A DNA stretch of 64,000 nucleotides, taken from IMG/VR virus record IMGVR_UViG_3300021600_000393, positions 37,133-101,132 of that record. The stretch is one strand, 5' to 3'. Position numbers and translations under genes: made by a program. Within the stretch, counting starts at the first letter, position 1. Each line of letters starts with the position of its first letter. Under the pieces are notes generated by a model. The model made no database searches. It worked only from the letters and a program-made list of their open reading frames with translations, and was not told the DNA's origin. This document shows positions 53,115-61,760 of the stretch, piece by piece. This DNA is from a virus.

Positions 53115-53714
53115 ATGAGTGATTTTAATATTATAACAAAATTTGAAGAAGAAATGTCAATTTTTTTTGGCTCAAAATACGCAATCGCTGTTGACAGTTG
53201 CACACATGGTATTGAATTGTGTTTAAGACATTTTAATGTTAAAAATATTTCAATTCCAAAAAACACTTACATATCAGTCCCATTTTTATCTAATAAGTTA
53301 AATATTGCTCTTGAATGGCGAGATGAAATTTGGGAAGATTATTATTATATTACCCCAACTATTATTGACGCAGCAGTATTGTGGAAAAAAAATAGTTATG
53401 TCCCAGGGACGTTTATGTCATTAAGTTTTCAATATCAAAAACATCTTTCTTTAGGTAGAGGAGGTATGATTTTAACTGATAATGAAGATGTTGCAAAACA
53501 ATTAAAAAAAATGTCGTATGATGGTAGACTCCCAAATATTCCTTGGAGAGACCAAGATATTGATACCTTTGGATTACATTATTATATGACCCCTGAAACC
53601 GCAAAATTAGGTTTAGAAAAATTAGAATTAGCGATAAATACAGAACCCCGCAAATGGAAATGTTCCGATTGGCCGGACTTAACACAAATGAAAATTTTTA
53701 ATTATGAATTATAA
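53115..53714 (+). CDS. DegT/DnrJ/EryC1-type aminotransferase-like protein, very short
   Basis: A 199-residue protein with the N-terminal and middle core of sugar aminotransferases: FEEEMSIFFGSKYAIAVDSC, then THGIELCLRH, and FQYQKHLSLGRGGMILTDNE, where the Lys of QKHL matches the PLP-binding Lys. The usual length is about 370 residues. Most of the C-terminal half is absent, yet no frame break is seen in the DNA. It could be a minimal enzyme or a truncated one. Next to a GDP-mannose dehydratase it might make GDP-perosamine-like sugars. Confidence 0.7.
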   Translation: MSDFNIITKFEEEMSIFFGSKYAIAVDSCTHGIELCLRHFNVKNISIPKNTYISVPFLSNKLNIALEWRDEIWEDYYYITPTIIDAAVLWKKNSYVPGTFMSLSFQYQKHLSLGRGGMILTDNEDVAKQLKKMSYDGRLPNIPWRDQDIDTFGLHYYMTPETAKLGLEKLELAINTEPRKWKCSDWPDLTQMKIFNYEL

Positions 53715-53961
53715 TATTTTTGATTCGGTTTGTTATACAAATTTGGACCCTGTTGTTCCATTTACAAAAGTTGCCGAATATGATACACTTAATGAAGTGA
53801 GAAACTTTTTATCTAACTCTAATGAATTAATTAAATATTTTGTGTGTGATAAAAATAATAACATATTATTTGATAGTTTTACAAAAATTTATGAGTCGCC
53901 GGACAATGGTAAGACCATTTATGAAAGAAATATTTTACAATTAAATAAAAAAATTAAATGA
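53704..53961 (+). CDS. Small unknown protein between aminotransferase and gmd
   Basis: An 85-residue protein overlapping the previous gene by 11 nt and the next start by 4 nt. It has no known motif (VRNFLSNSNELIKYFVCDKN near residue 32-51). Its coupling with the two sugar-nucleotide genes suggests a helper role or the displaced end of the short aminotransferase, though the sequence does not resemble a DegT C-terminus. Confidence 0.5.
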   Translation: MNYNIFDSVCYTNLDPVVPFTKVAEYDTLNEVRNFLSNSNELIKYFVCDKNNNILFDSFTKIYESPDNGKTIYERNILQLNKKIK

Positions 53962-54932
53962 TTAATAAAAAAGCTTTTATAACAGGTGTAAATGGTCAAG
54001 ACGGAAGTTATTTGGCCGAATATTTACTTTCATTAGGGTATGAAGTCCATGGTATGATTAGAAGACATTCTATGGCAGAAAACCAAGATTCTAGAGTTAC
54101 CCATCTAACAGATAAAATTGTAACTCATTATGGTGATTTATTAGATGAAAGTTCTATTGACACTATATTAAAAAAAATAAACCCAGACGAAATTTATAAT
54201 ATTGGGGCTCAAAGTCACGTTAGAATTAGTTTTGATATTCCACAATTTACAGTAAAAACAAACGCTCTGGGGGTATTAAATATGTTAGAATCATACCGAA
54301 GAGTTTGTCCTGACGCAAAATTTTATCAAGCAAGTTCATCGGAAATGTTTGGTAATAGTGTTGATGAAGATGGATTCCAAAGAGAAAGCACACCTATGAC
54401 CCCAGTAAGCCCTTATGGTTGTTCAAAACTATTCGCATATTCGATTGTTAAAAATTACAGAAACTCATATAAGTTACACGCGACTAATGGTATATTATTT
54501 AATCATGAATCCCCAAGACGAGGTTCTAATTTTGTAACAAATAAAGTTGTTAAAACCGCAGTTCAAATTAAATTAGGTTTATCTAAGAACCTTGAACTTG
54601 GTAATATGGACACTTACAGAGATTGGGGACATTCTAAAGACTATGTTAAAGCAATGCATATGATTCTTAATCATGAAAAACCGGATGATTTTGTTGTATC
54701 TACAATGATTACTCATTCAGTAAGAGAAATGACTGATTACGTATTTAAAAAATTAGATTTAAATTATAAAGATTATGTTAGTGAAAATATAATTTTAAAA
54801 AGACCTGAAGAATTAAAATATTTAAAGGGGGATTCTACAAAAACTAGAACAATTTTGGGATGGAAACCTGAATATACTTTTGAAAGTATGTTAGACGAGA
54901 TGATAGAATATTGGTTAGATAAATTTAATTAA
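53958..54932 (+). CDS. gmd: GDP-mannose 4,6-dehydratase
   Basis: A 324-residue short-chain dehydratase with KKAFITGVNGQDGSYLAEYL (GxxGxxG NAD(P) site, G10/G13/G16), ASSSEMFGNS, and PYGCSKLFAYSIVKNYRNSY (YxxxK catalytic pair). It converts GDP-mannose to GDP-4-keto-6-deoxymannose, the branch point to GDP-fucose, GDP-rhamnose or GDP-perosamine. No GDP-fucose synthase gene (fcl) is in the window. GT10-type transferases, which use GDP-fucose, are present on both strands. Confidence 0.93.
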   Translation: MINKKAFITGVNGQDGSYLAEYLLSLGYEVHGMIRRHSMAENQDSRVTHLTDKIVTHYGDLLDESSIDTILKKINPDEIYNIGAQSHVRISFDIPQFTVKTNALGVLNMLESYRRVCPDAKFYQASSSEMFGNSVDEDGFQRESTPMTPVSPYGCSKLFAYSIVKNYRNSYKLHATNGILFNHESPRRGSNFVTNKVVKTAVQIKLGLSKNLELGNMDTYRDWGHSKDYVKAMHMILNHEKPDDFVVSTMITHSVREMTDYVFKKLDLNYKDYVSENIILKRPEELKYLKGDSTKTRTILGWKPEYTFESMLDEMIEYWLDKFN

Positions 54933-54941
54933 TTTAAAAAA

Positions 54942-55676
54942 ATGGAAAAAAGAAATAGAAAAAAAGTAGTACAACAAAATACCGAAGACGTTACCGAAAA
55001 AAAAAGTAAAAAAGAACTAATTTGTTCAATAATAAAGAAAAAAACAAAAGAAAAATTTTTATCTGAAAATCAAAAAATTTATTATGATAATTTAAATAAA
55101 AATCAAATTACGCTATGTTCTGGACCGGCAGGTGTTGGAAAAAGTTACATTTCCATGAAATGCGCCATCGACTTATTATCAGACCCTGAAACCCCTTATG
55201 AGAAAATTATTATTGTTAGACCCGCAGTTGAAGCGGAAGAAAAACTTGGTAGTTTACCTGGAAATGTTGAAGAAAAGTTAGACCCATACATTTTTCCATC
55301 GTATTATTTGTTAAATAAAATTATTGGTAAAACCTCTAGAGAAAAATTAAAAGAGATTGAAGCAATAGAAGTTTTTGCGTTGGCATTTATGCGTGGAATG
55401 AACATTGATAATTCGATTTTAATTTTTGAAGAAGCTCAAAATTCTACTCCAAGTCAAATGAAATTATTATTAACTAGAATAGGGTATAACTCTAAGTTTT
55501 TTATATCTGGAGATTTAGAACAAACTGATAGATATAAAGATATAAAACAAAGTGGATTGTACGACGCAATACAAAAATTTCAAAATATGAATGACGTTGT
55601 TGTTTTTAACTTTGAAACTAAAGATATTGTGAGGAACCCATTAATTAGTAAAATACTTAAAAGATACGAAGAATGA
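54942..55676 (+). CDS. phoH: PhoH-like ATPase
   Basis: A 244-residue PhoH-type P-loop protein: TLCSGPAGVGKSYISMKCAI (Walker A near residues 61-68), IIVRPAVEAEEKLGSLPG, ILIFEEAQNSTPSQMKLLLT (Walker B) and FFISGDLEQTDR. It is common in phages and probably acts on RNA or in phosphate stress; the exact role is unsettled. A Lys-rich 40-residue N-terminus (RNRKKVVQQNTEDVTEKKSK) precedes the core. Confidence 0.9.
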   Translation: MEKRNRKKVVQQNTEDVTEKKSKKELICSIIKKKTKEKFLSENQKIYYDNLNKNQITLCSGPAGVGKSYISMKCAIDLLSDPETPYEKIIIVRPAVEAEEKLGSLPGNVEEKLDPYIFPSYYLLNKIIGKTSREKLKEIEAIEVFALAFMRGMNIDNSILIFEEAQNSTPSQMKLLLTRIGYNSKFFISGDLEQTDRYKDIKQSGLYDAIQKFQNMNDVVVFNFETKDIVRNPLISKILKRYEE

Positions 55677-56275
55677 GAATTGGTGTGGAACTTAATGGTG
55701 TTTTAAGAAATACTCTTGGTAAAATAGAACAAACTTACCAAAAATATATGATTGAAAAAATGGAAGGGGTTGATGATGAAAACTCATTTAAGTACGAGTT
55801 AAAATTACCTATAACTTCTTTAGAACTTTCAAATCACTTAATGTTTGAAAATGAAGGTGATTTATATTCATTTCTTTATGAAGAATTTCCTATGGAAATA
55901 TTTGGACATTCACAATCAACAGAATATACCACATTTAATGATTTAAATGAACAATATGTTAATTTAAGAGATTCTCACGATTTATTAATAGTGTCTGATG
56001 AAATTGGAAAATCTAAACCATCGTCATTATTTTTTCTTTCTAAATTTGGATGTCAGTTGGAAAAAATAAAATTTTATAGTAATTCAACAATTAATTCAAT
56101 GTGGAATGAAATAGATGTTTTACTTACTGCGAATCCTACCTTATTATTAAACCATCCTGAAGATAAACTTGTTATTAAATATGAAACAATTTATAATCAA
56201 GAAATAAACACAATTCATAAAATTAAAAAAATAAAAGAATTGGAAGAAATTATTAAACAAATTGCAACATGTTAA
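55673..56275 (+). CDS. HAD-like protein with altered catalytic motif
   Basis: A 200-residue protein starting MRIGVELNGVLRNTLGKIEQ, where a HAD motif I would read DxDxT/V; here the key aspartates are replaced (VELNG). The middle (HDLLIVSDEIGKSKPSSLFF, FGCQLEKIKFYSN) keeps a HAD-like layout. Loss of both Asp suggests a non-catalytic or divergent member. It overlaps the preceding stop by 4 nt. Function unknown. Confidence 0.5.
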   Translation: MRIGVELNGVLRNTLGKIEQTYQKYMIEKMEGVDDENSFKYELKLPITSLELSNHLMFENEGDLYSFLYEEFPMEIFGHSQSTEYTTFNDLNEQYVNLRDSHDLLIVSDEIGKSKPSSLFFLSKFGCQLEKIKFYSNSTINSMWNEIDVLLTANPTLLLNHPEDKLVIKYETIYNQEINTIHKIKKIKELEEIIKQIATC

Positions 56276-56532
56276 AAATATTAGGGGAACATTATTATTT
56301 AGACCTTGATGAAATTGAAGAATATATTAACATTCCTCAAACAACCGCAACAACTGAAAATCATATCAGTATTGTTAAATATGAAATAGTAAAAGTCCTT
56401 ATGGATACAATATTAACTGAAAATGAACCTGTTGACGAAACGTTAGGGATAAAATCAAGCGGTAATATGACAATCTCATTTAAAGTTGCATTTAACACCT
56501 TATTAAATAAAAAATTATTAAACAAATACTAA
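56269..56532 (+). CDS. Small unknown protein
   Basis: An 87-residue acidic protein (YYLDLDEIEEYINIPQTTAT near the N-terminus) overlapping the previous gene by 7 nt. It ends 4 nt before the next gene. No family recognised. Confidence 0.5.
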   Translation: MLKILGEHYYLDLDEIEEYINIPQTTATTENHISIVKYEIVKVLMDTILTENEPVDETLGIKSSGNMTISFKVAFNTLLNKKLLNKY

Positions 56533-56536
56533 ACAT

Positions 56537-57598
56537 ATGAATACAGAACAAATTTCAAAAATTAAAACATCAATTGACAACTTGAAAGAAAAAAAATCAA
56601 GGATTTATTTTTTAGTTCAAGACACTAAAGGTAATGCTAAAGCATCAATGGCCTACATTTATAGATTAGCTCTTACTTTAAAAAATAATGGGTATAATGC
56701 AATTATTTTACACGAAAAAGTAGATTATACTGGAGTTTCAACTTGGTTGGGTGAAGAATACATGGAGAATTTACCACATAAACCAATTGAAGGTGAAAAT
56801 TTAGAGGTATCACCTGAAGATTTAATTGTTATTCCAGAATTATTTGGTTTTGTAATGTCACAACTTACTAAAATGCCGTGTGGTAAAATAGTACTTTGTC
56901 AAGCATATGACCATATCTTAGAAACATTGCAACCTGGGGCCACATGGACTCAATTAGGTTTTTTAAAATGTATAACTACTTCAGATTATCAAAAAGATTT
57001 TGTTGAAGGTTTAATGAGAAATATGTCATTTGACATACTACCCCCTTATATTTCAGATTCTTTTGAAAAACAAATATTACCACCAAATCCAATAATTGCA
57101 ATACATTCTAGAGAACAAAGAGAAAGTATAAATATTATTAAATCTTTTTATATTAAATTTCCACAATATAGATGGGTTACATTTAGAGATATGAGAGGGT
57201 TAAGCGAACAAGAATTTGCGTCTGTTTTAAAAGATTCGTTTTTGTCTGTTTGGATTGATGAAACAAGTTCTTATGGAACGTTTCCATTAGAATCCATGAA
57301 AGTTGGCGTACCTGTTATTGGTTTAACACCTAATTTAGTGCCTACTTGGATGAACGAAAATAATGGAGTTTGGGTAAACAATAAAATTCAAATTCTTGAC
57401 TTTATTGCCGATTTTTTACAAAATTGGTTAGAAGATAACGTTAAACAAGATTTATATATTGAGATGTTAAAAACAGTTGAAAATTTACCATCAAAAACCA
57501 ATTTTGAAACTAAAACAGTTGAACTTTTTAGTGGATACATAAACACAAGAGCTACTTCATTTGAAGAGCAATTATCTAAATTAGAAACCACAGAATAA
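56537..57598 (+). CDS. Glycosyltransferase-like protein (GT-B fold)
   Basis: A 353-residue protein with a GT-B layout: KSRIYFLVQDTKGNAKASMA at the start, EDLIVIPELFGFVMSQL and a C-terminal donor-side segment SVWIDETSSYGTFPLESMKV, then GVPVIGLTPNLVPTWM, where E/Gly-rich motifs of GT4-type enzymes are expected. The family is not certain but the fold pattern is good. Followed by a GT2-type gene; the pair may add two sugars in turn. Confidence 0.65.
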   Translation: MNTEQISKIKTSIDNLKEKKSRIYFLVQDTKGNAKASMAYIYRLALTLKNNGYNAIILHEKVDYTGVSTWLGEEYMENLPHKPIEGENLEVSPEDLIVIPELFGFVMSQLTKMPCGKIVLCQAYDHILETLQPGATWTQLGFLKCITTSDYQKDFVEGLMRNMSFDILPPYISDSFEKQILPPNPIIAIHSREQRESINIIKSFYIKFPQYRWVTFRDMRGLSEQEFASVLKDSFLSVWIDETSSYGTFPLESMKVGVPVIGLTPNLVPTWMNENNGVWVNNKIQILDFIADFLQNWLEDNVKQDLYIEMLKTVENLPSKTNFETKTVELFSGYINTRATSFEEQLSKLETTE

Positions 57599-57599
57599 T

Positions 57600-58418
57600 A
57601 TGACAAAGACTACCGAAAAAAAATTTACAATTTCTGTAATTTTACCAATTAAATCAGGTAAAGCGAACGGATTTACAGATTACTTTACTAAATGTATTGA
57701 ATCTATTAAAACACAAGAATCTAAAATTAATGAATTAATTATTGTTCATACTGATGAAGATTATATTACTGAATATCTAAAAAGTTTTGATTTTGGAGAC
57801 ATAAATGTACAATCACTCCCTTGGACTGGAGAACCTAATTTTGCGGAACAAGTAAATTATGGTGTTGAACAATCCAAATCAGAATGGATTTCATTATTAG
57901 AATTTGATGATGAATATTCTAAAATATGGTTTAAAAATGTTGAAAAATATAGTTCAGTTTACCCAGATTGTGATGCTTTTTTACCAATTGTTGTTGACGT
58001 TGATGAAAAAAGTATGTTTGTTGGTTTTACAAATGAAGCTAGTTTTGCTTTAAATGTTTCATCTGAAATGGGAGTTTTAACAAATGAAACTTTACATCAA
58101 TTTCAAAATTTTCAAATTGCCGGAATGGCGTTTAAAAAAGAAAAATATATAGAATATGGTAAAATTAAACCAAGTTTTAAATTAACTTTTGGATATGAAT
58201 TCTTTTTAAGAATGACTTATAACATGTCAAAAATTATGACAATCCCAAGAATTGGTTATAAACACATGAATTTACGTGAAGGTTCTATTTTTTGGAATTA
58301 TAAAAACGGTGAAAATGTTTTATCTGAAAATGAAGTTAAATTTTGGATTGAAAGTGCAAAAAAAGAATATTTTTTTAATAAAGATAGACAGATAAAATAT
58401 GTACCAGAATCTATTTAA
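57600..58418 (+). CDS. GT2-type glycosyltransferase
   Basis: A 272-residue protein with FTISVILPIKSGKANGFTDY at the start, INELIIVHTDEDYITEYL and SEWISLLEFDDEYSKIWFKN, where the EFDDE is the likely metal site. The end (GYEFFLRMTYNMSKIMTIPR) is typical of GT2 C-termini. It starts 1 nt after the previous gene and its stop overlaps the sigma factor start. Confidence 0.75.
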   Translation: MTKTTEKKFTISVILPIKSGKANGFTDYFTKCIESIKTQESKINELIIVHTDEDYITEYLKSFDFGDINVQSLPWTGEPNFAEQVNYGVEQSKSEWISLLEFDDEYSKIWFKNVEKYSSVYPDCDAFLPIVVDVDEKSMFVGFTNEASFALNVSSEMGVLTNETLHQFQNFQIAGMAFKKEKYIEYGKIKPSFKLTFGYEFFLRMTYNMSKIMTIPRIGYKHMNLREGSIFWNYKNGENVLSENEVKFWIESAKKEYFFNKDRQIKYVPESI

Positions 58419-59170
58419 TGTTAGAAAATATAACAGTCACCGGAAATACTGAAAATGAGGTAAAGAAAAAAGGGAGAAAACCAACCCAAGTTAATTATTT
58501 TGATGTTAAAGAAGAGTTGGCAGTTGTTGCATTTATAAATGCTAAAACATACGAAGAAAAAAATAAAATATATAACGAATCTTTACTAAAACCTTTAGAT
58601 AAAATGATATCTTCAATTATAAGAAGATATAAACTATATAGAAGAGATATGAATTTTAATGAAATTCATACAGATACCCATTCATTTTTAATGACAAAAA
58701 TGGATAAGTTTAAACCGGCAAAAGAAAAAAAAGCATATTCTTATTTTGGTACTATCTGTAAAAATTATCTCATGGGGCAAATTATTAAAGACCAAAAAGA
58801 ATTTAATAGAAAAATATCTTACGAAGATATTTCATCTTCAATTGAAAATAATGAAAATTATTCTTATGAAATCGATTCTGATTTTTTTGATACCGAATCA
58901 ATTATTAAAACTTTTTTATTAGAATTAGAAAATTTTATGAAAACTGAAAATTTAAATCCTAATGAAAAAAAATTAGGTTTAGCTCTTTTTGATTTATTTG
59001 AAAATTACGAGTCTATTTTTATTGGTAGTGGAAATAATAAATTTAATAAAAACATTGTTTTATTATCTCTTAGAGAAATGACTAATTTAAACACAAAGGA
59101 AATTAGAAGTTCTATAAGAAAATTTAGAAATCTATATTTTGAATTAGTAACTAAACTTATAAAACAATAA
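58418..59170 (+). CDS. Late-transcription sigma factor, gp55-like
   Basis: A 250-residue protein with ESLLKPLDKMISSIIRRYKL then YRRDMNFNEIHTDTHSFLMT and YSYFGTICKNYLMGQIIKDQ, matching the sigma region 2-like core of T4 gp55 (IRR.., SYFGTI.KN.L...I). T4 gp55 directs host RNA polymerase to late promoters without sigma region 4. An N-terminal Lys-rich segment (VKKKGRKPTQVN) precedes the core. The overlap with the preceding gene indicates co-translation. It would recognise a short late promoter, of which the recurring TATTTAT element is a candidate. Confidence 0.8.
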   Translation: MLENITVTGNTENEVKKKGRKPTQVNYFDVKEELAVVAFINAKTYEEKNKIYNESLLKPLDKMISSIIRRYKLYRRDMNFNEIHTDTHSFLMTKMDKFKPAKEKKAYSYFGTICKNYLMGQIIKDQKEFNRKISYEDISSSIENNENYSYEIDSDFFDTESIIKTFLLELENFMKTENLNPNEKKLGLALFDLFENYESIFIGSGNNKFNKNIVLLSLREMTNLNTKEIRSSIRKFRNLYFELVTKLIKQ

Positions 59171-59176
59171 TACAAA

Positions 59177-59184
59177 TATTTATT
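59177..59184 (+). promoter_or_regulatory. TATTTATT element before the 123-residue protein gene
   Basis: TATTTATT ends 3 nt before the ATG, the shortest spacing seen for this element here. Confidence 0.3.
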
Positions 59185-59187
59185 GTT

Positions 59188-59559
59188 ATGGGAAGACCTC
59201 AAAAAAAAGAAATTAATTTAACTAAAGATTCAATACTATCTCTTATGCAAGAAATATACAATGAATTAGTTGAACAAAGAAATACTGCAATTAGAATACA
59301 AAATAAAATGTTATCGTTAATGAAAGATTCTGAAGATATGCAAACTATTGGACCTATAATTAAAGAACAACAAAAAATAGTTAACGATTGTGTTGAAAAA
59401 AAATTAACTCTTTCTAAATTGCAATCATCAATTTGGGAAAAATCGTCTAAATCAACAGAATCATTTTCTATTACCGATATGGATATGGATGATGTTTTAA
59501 TTAAAGATTTAATTGAAAAAGATTTAACAAACATAAATAAAACTTATAAAATGAAATAA
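59188..59559 (+). CDS. Coiled-coil protein, possible late co-activator
   Basis: A 123-residue helical protein (SILSLMQEIYNELVEQRNTA, ENLTLSKLQS-type segments) with an acidic C-terminal tail (ITDMDMDDVLIKDLIEKDL). T4 gp33, the late co-activator that works with gp55, is also small with an acidic end, and this gene follows the gp55-like gene directly. The match is by size and context only. A small terminase subunit is an alternative. Confidence 0.45.
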   Translation: MGRPQKKEINLTKDSILSLMQEIYNELVEQRNTAIRIQNKMLSLMKDSEDMQTIGPIIKEQQKIVNDCVEKKLTLSKLQSSIWEKSSKSTESFSITDMDMDDVLIKDLIEKDLTNINKTYKMK

Positions 59560-59565
59560 TTTAAC

Positions 59566-61545
59566 ATGGCAAAATCTAACGAATCTCTTGATTTAAAAGA
59601 TTCTTACCTAAAAGCTCAGAATGAAATTAACGCCGTTAAAACATATGTTGCATTAAAAGACCAATATAATGAAGCGGCTCGCTCTGTTGGAAATTCATTT
59701 GAAGAAGCCTCTTCAAAACTTGCTGAAAGTATTAATGGTTTTTCGGAAAAAACAAAAACCGTTAAACAAAACGTTAAAAACCAATTTGAAGAATTACTTG
59801 ATATTAATAAAATAACTGGCGGTTATGGTAATTCAACAAAATATATTACAAAATTATTAATAATTGCGTTAAAAAATATTAAACCAAAAATATTAGAAAT
59901 TTTAGTTGAAGAAATAATTAACATTACTGGTTGCGACCAAAACAAACAAATTGGAAGTTCTCAATCGACTCTTACTCCTCCACCAATTCCTTTCCCTGTT
60001 CCTCCTATATCAGTAGGATATGCGGGTCAAGTTATTTATATTAATGTTCAATCTGTGGATATTGGAGGAATATTAAAAATTAACCCAAAGTCAAAAGTTG
60101 GTGCTATTATTTATGAACCAATACCACTTGAAGTACAAAGTAATCCTTTTGCAATGAATAAGGAACTGTTTGAGTTAATTCAAACTGGAGAAGCTTATTC
60201 AACAACATATAATACAAAATACGTTGGAAGTTCAGGTCAACCGTTATTTGATATACAATATGTTACGTCAAATGATGTTGGAGACCAAGGAAAATTTTTT
60301 AAAATAACAATTATTAACCGTATAGGAATTGAGGGGTTACAAGGATTTATACGAGATTATTATTCAACAATTGAACCTTATGAATTTCAATCAGTCATTT
60401 CAAGAATTTTTGATTCTGTGTTAAATTGTATTAAAATTGAAGCTAATATTGGAGTATCACAAACTAAAGATATGAGTGCGTTTAGTTTACTTATAGCAAG
60501 AATATTTGGGTTATGTTCGGACAGTGATAATGAAATAAGTGTAAGCGGTATTTCAAAAGCCGGAGAATTAGATGGGCCTATTAATGATTCATTTTTTAAT
60601 TTATCTCCAATAGATTTAAGAAATATTGACCAGACAGTTAGTAATGTACAAAATAAAGTTGTTCAATTTGTAGATTGTGGTAACGTAAATATACCAGTTA
60701 ATTCCGCACAAATTATTGAAAATTTAACACAATTAAACTTTGTTGACGGTGACGCTTTAATAAAAAAAGCGGAAAATTTAAGTAATGTAATATCAAATGA
60801 CCCTCTATTAAAAGCCGTATCAGTTAATGCAAATATTAAGGCATCAATTGATACCGATTTTGTAAAACAAATGATTCAAGGATTAATTTCAGCATTATTT
60901 TCACCAAAAGTTATCTTAGGTTTAATCTTACCTTTAAAATTAGTAAATGTTGATATATCTTTTAAATCATATGTACAATTTATGAAAGACTTTAGTAAAT
61001 TTGTTGTTAAGGTTATAGGAAGAATTGGCGCGTTATTAGTTAAAGAAATTGTAGATGTAATTAAAAAAGATTTATTTAATCTTTTACAAGTCATAATTCG
61101 TGATTTAGCAAAAGAAAAAGCGGATAAAAGAATTATAATAGTTTTAAAATTAATTCTAGTATTAAATACTTTATCATCGTTTATTAGTGATTATAGAAAA
61201 TGTAAAAGTGTTATTGACGATATTCTTAAATTTATAAAGATAGCCTTAATGGGGACTCCATTTGACCTTCCATTACCATTATTATATGCTTGCGCGTTAT
61301 TACCAGGATTTTCCGCAACAAGAGCAAATATAAATGTAATTAAAGAATTACAAAAATTTGGGTTTAATACTGGAACATTACCAAGCGGTGCTCCAAATAA
61401 AGACTTGTTATCAAAACAGGCAGTTGTTAAAGGATATTCTGACGAATTTTCTGAAAATAATAAAGTTTCAATTGGACTTCCTCCAATACCTGTTGGTCTT
61501 GTTGTATCGTCACCAATGCCAGTCCCATTTGGAAAATGTTTTTAA
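59566..61545 (+). CDS. Large virion structural protein, baseplate-type
   Basis: A 659-residue protein with an N-terminal helical region (residues 1-90, TKTVKQNVKNQFEELLDINK), a Pro-rich stretch (LTPPPIPFPVPPISVG), then beta-rich strands and a hydrophobic helical part at about residues 430-560 (ISALFSPKVILGLILPLKLV). The hydrophobic helices are unusual for a tail protein and might contact membrane. It lies with the gp5-like gene in a baseplate block. No family recognised. Confidence 0.6.
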   Translation: MAKSNESLDLKDSYLKAQNEINAVKTYVALKDQYNEAARSVGNSFEEASSKLAESINGFSEKTKTVKQNVKNQFEELLDINKITGGYGNSTKYITKLLIIALKNIKPKILEILVEEIINITGCDQNKQIGSSQSTLTPPPIPFPVPPISVGYAGQVIYINVQSVDIGGILKINPKSKVGAIIYEPIPLEVQSNPFAMNKELFELIQTGEAYSTTYNTKYVGSSGQPLFDIQYVTSNDVGDQGKFFKITIINRIGIEGLQGFIRDYYSTIEPYEFQSVISRIFDSVLNCIKIEANIGVSQTKDMSAFSLLIARIFGLCSDSDNEISVSGISKAGELDGPINDSFFNLSPIDLRNIDQTVSNVQNKVVQFVDCGNVNIPVNSAQIIENLTQLNFVDGDALIKKAENLSNVISNDPLLKAVSVNANIKASIDTDFVKQMIQGLISALFSPKVILGLILPLKLVNVDISFKSYVQFMKDFSKFVVKVIGRIGALLVKEIVDVIKKDLFNLLQVIIRDLAKEKADKRIIIVLKLILVLNTLSSFISDYRKCKSVIDDILKFIKIALMGTPFDLPLPLLYACALLPGFSATRANINVIKELQKFGFNTGTLPSGAPNKDLLSKQAVVKGYSDEFSENNKVSIGLPPIPVGLVVSSPMPVPFGKCF

Positions 61546-61550
61546 ATTAT

Positions 61551-61760
61551 ATGAAAGAAGAATCTAAAAAAGCGTTAGAAATTATTAAAAATTACAAATC
61601 TTCACCAAATAAAGATTTAATATTTGTTTTAGAAAAATTACAAGAAGATTTTAACCAAACAAAAAACGCGATAATAAAACTTACTCATCATTTAGATAAA
61701 GTAGAAATAACTTATAATTTAATATTAACTGAATATAAAAAAAGAACAAATACTGAATAA
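61551..61760 (+). CDS. Small coiled-coil protein
   Basis: A protein of 69 residues, almost wholly helical and charged (MKEESKKALEIIKNYKSSPN, LEKLQEDFNQTKNAIIKL). The start at 61551 is chosen because it follows the upstream stop by 5 nt; a Met at 61536 would overlap the end of the large protein gene by 10 nt. Likely an accessory of the neighbouring baseplate proteins. Confidence 0.6.
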   Translation: MKEESKKALEIIKNYKSSPNKDLIFVLEKLQEDFNQTKNAIIKLTHHLDKVEITYNLILTEYKKRTNTE

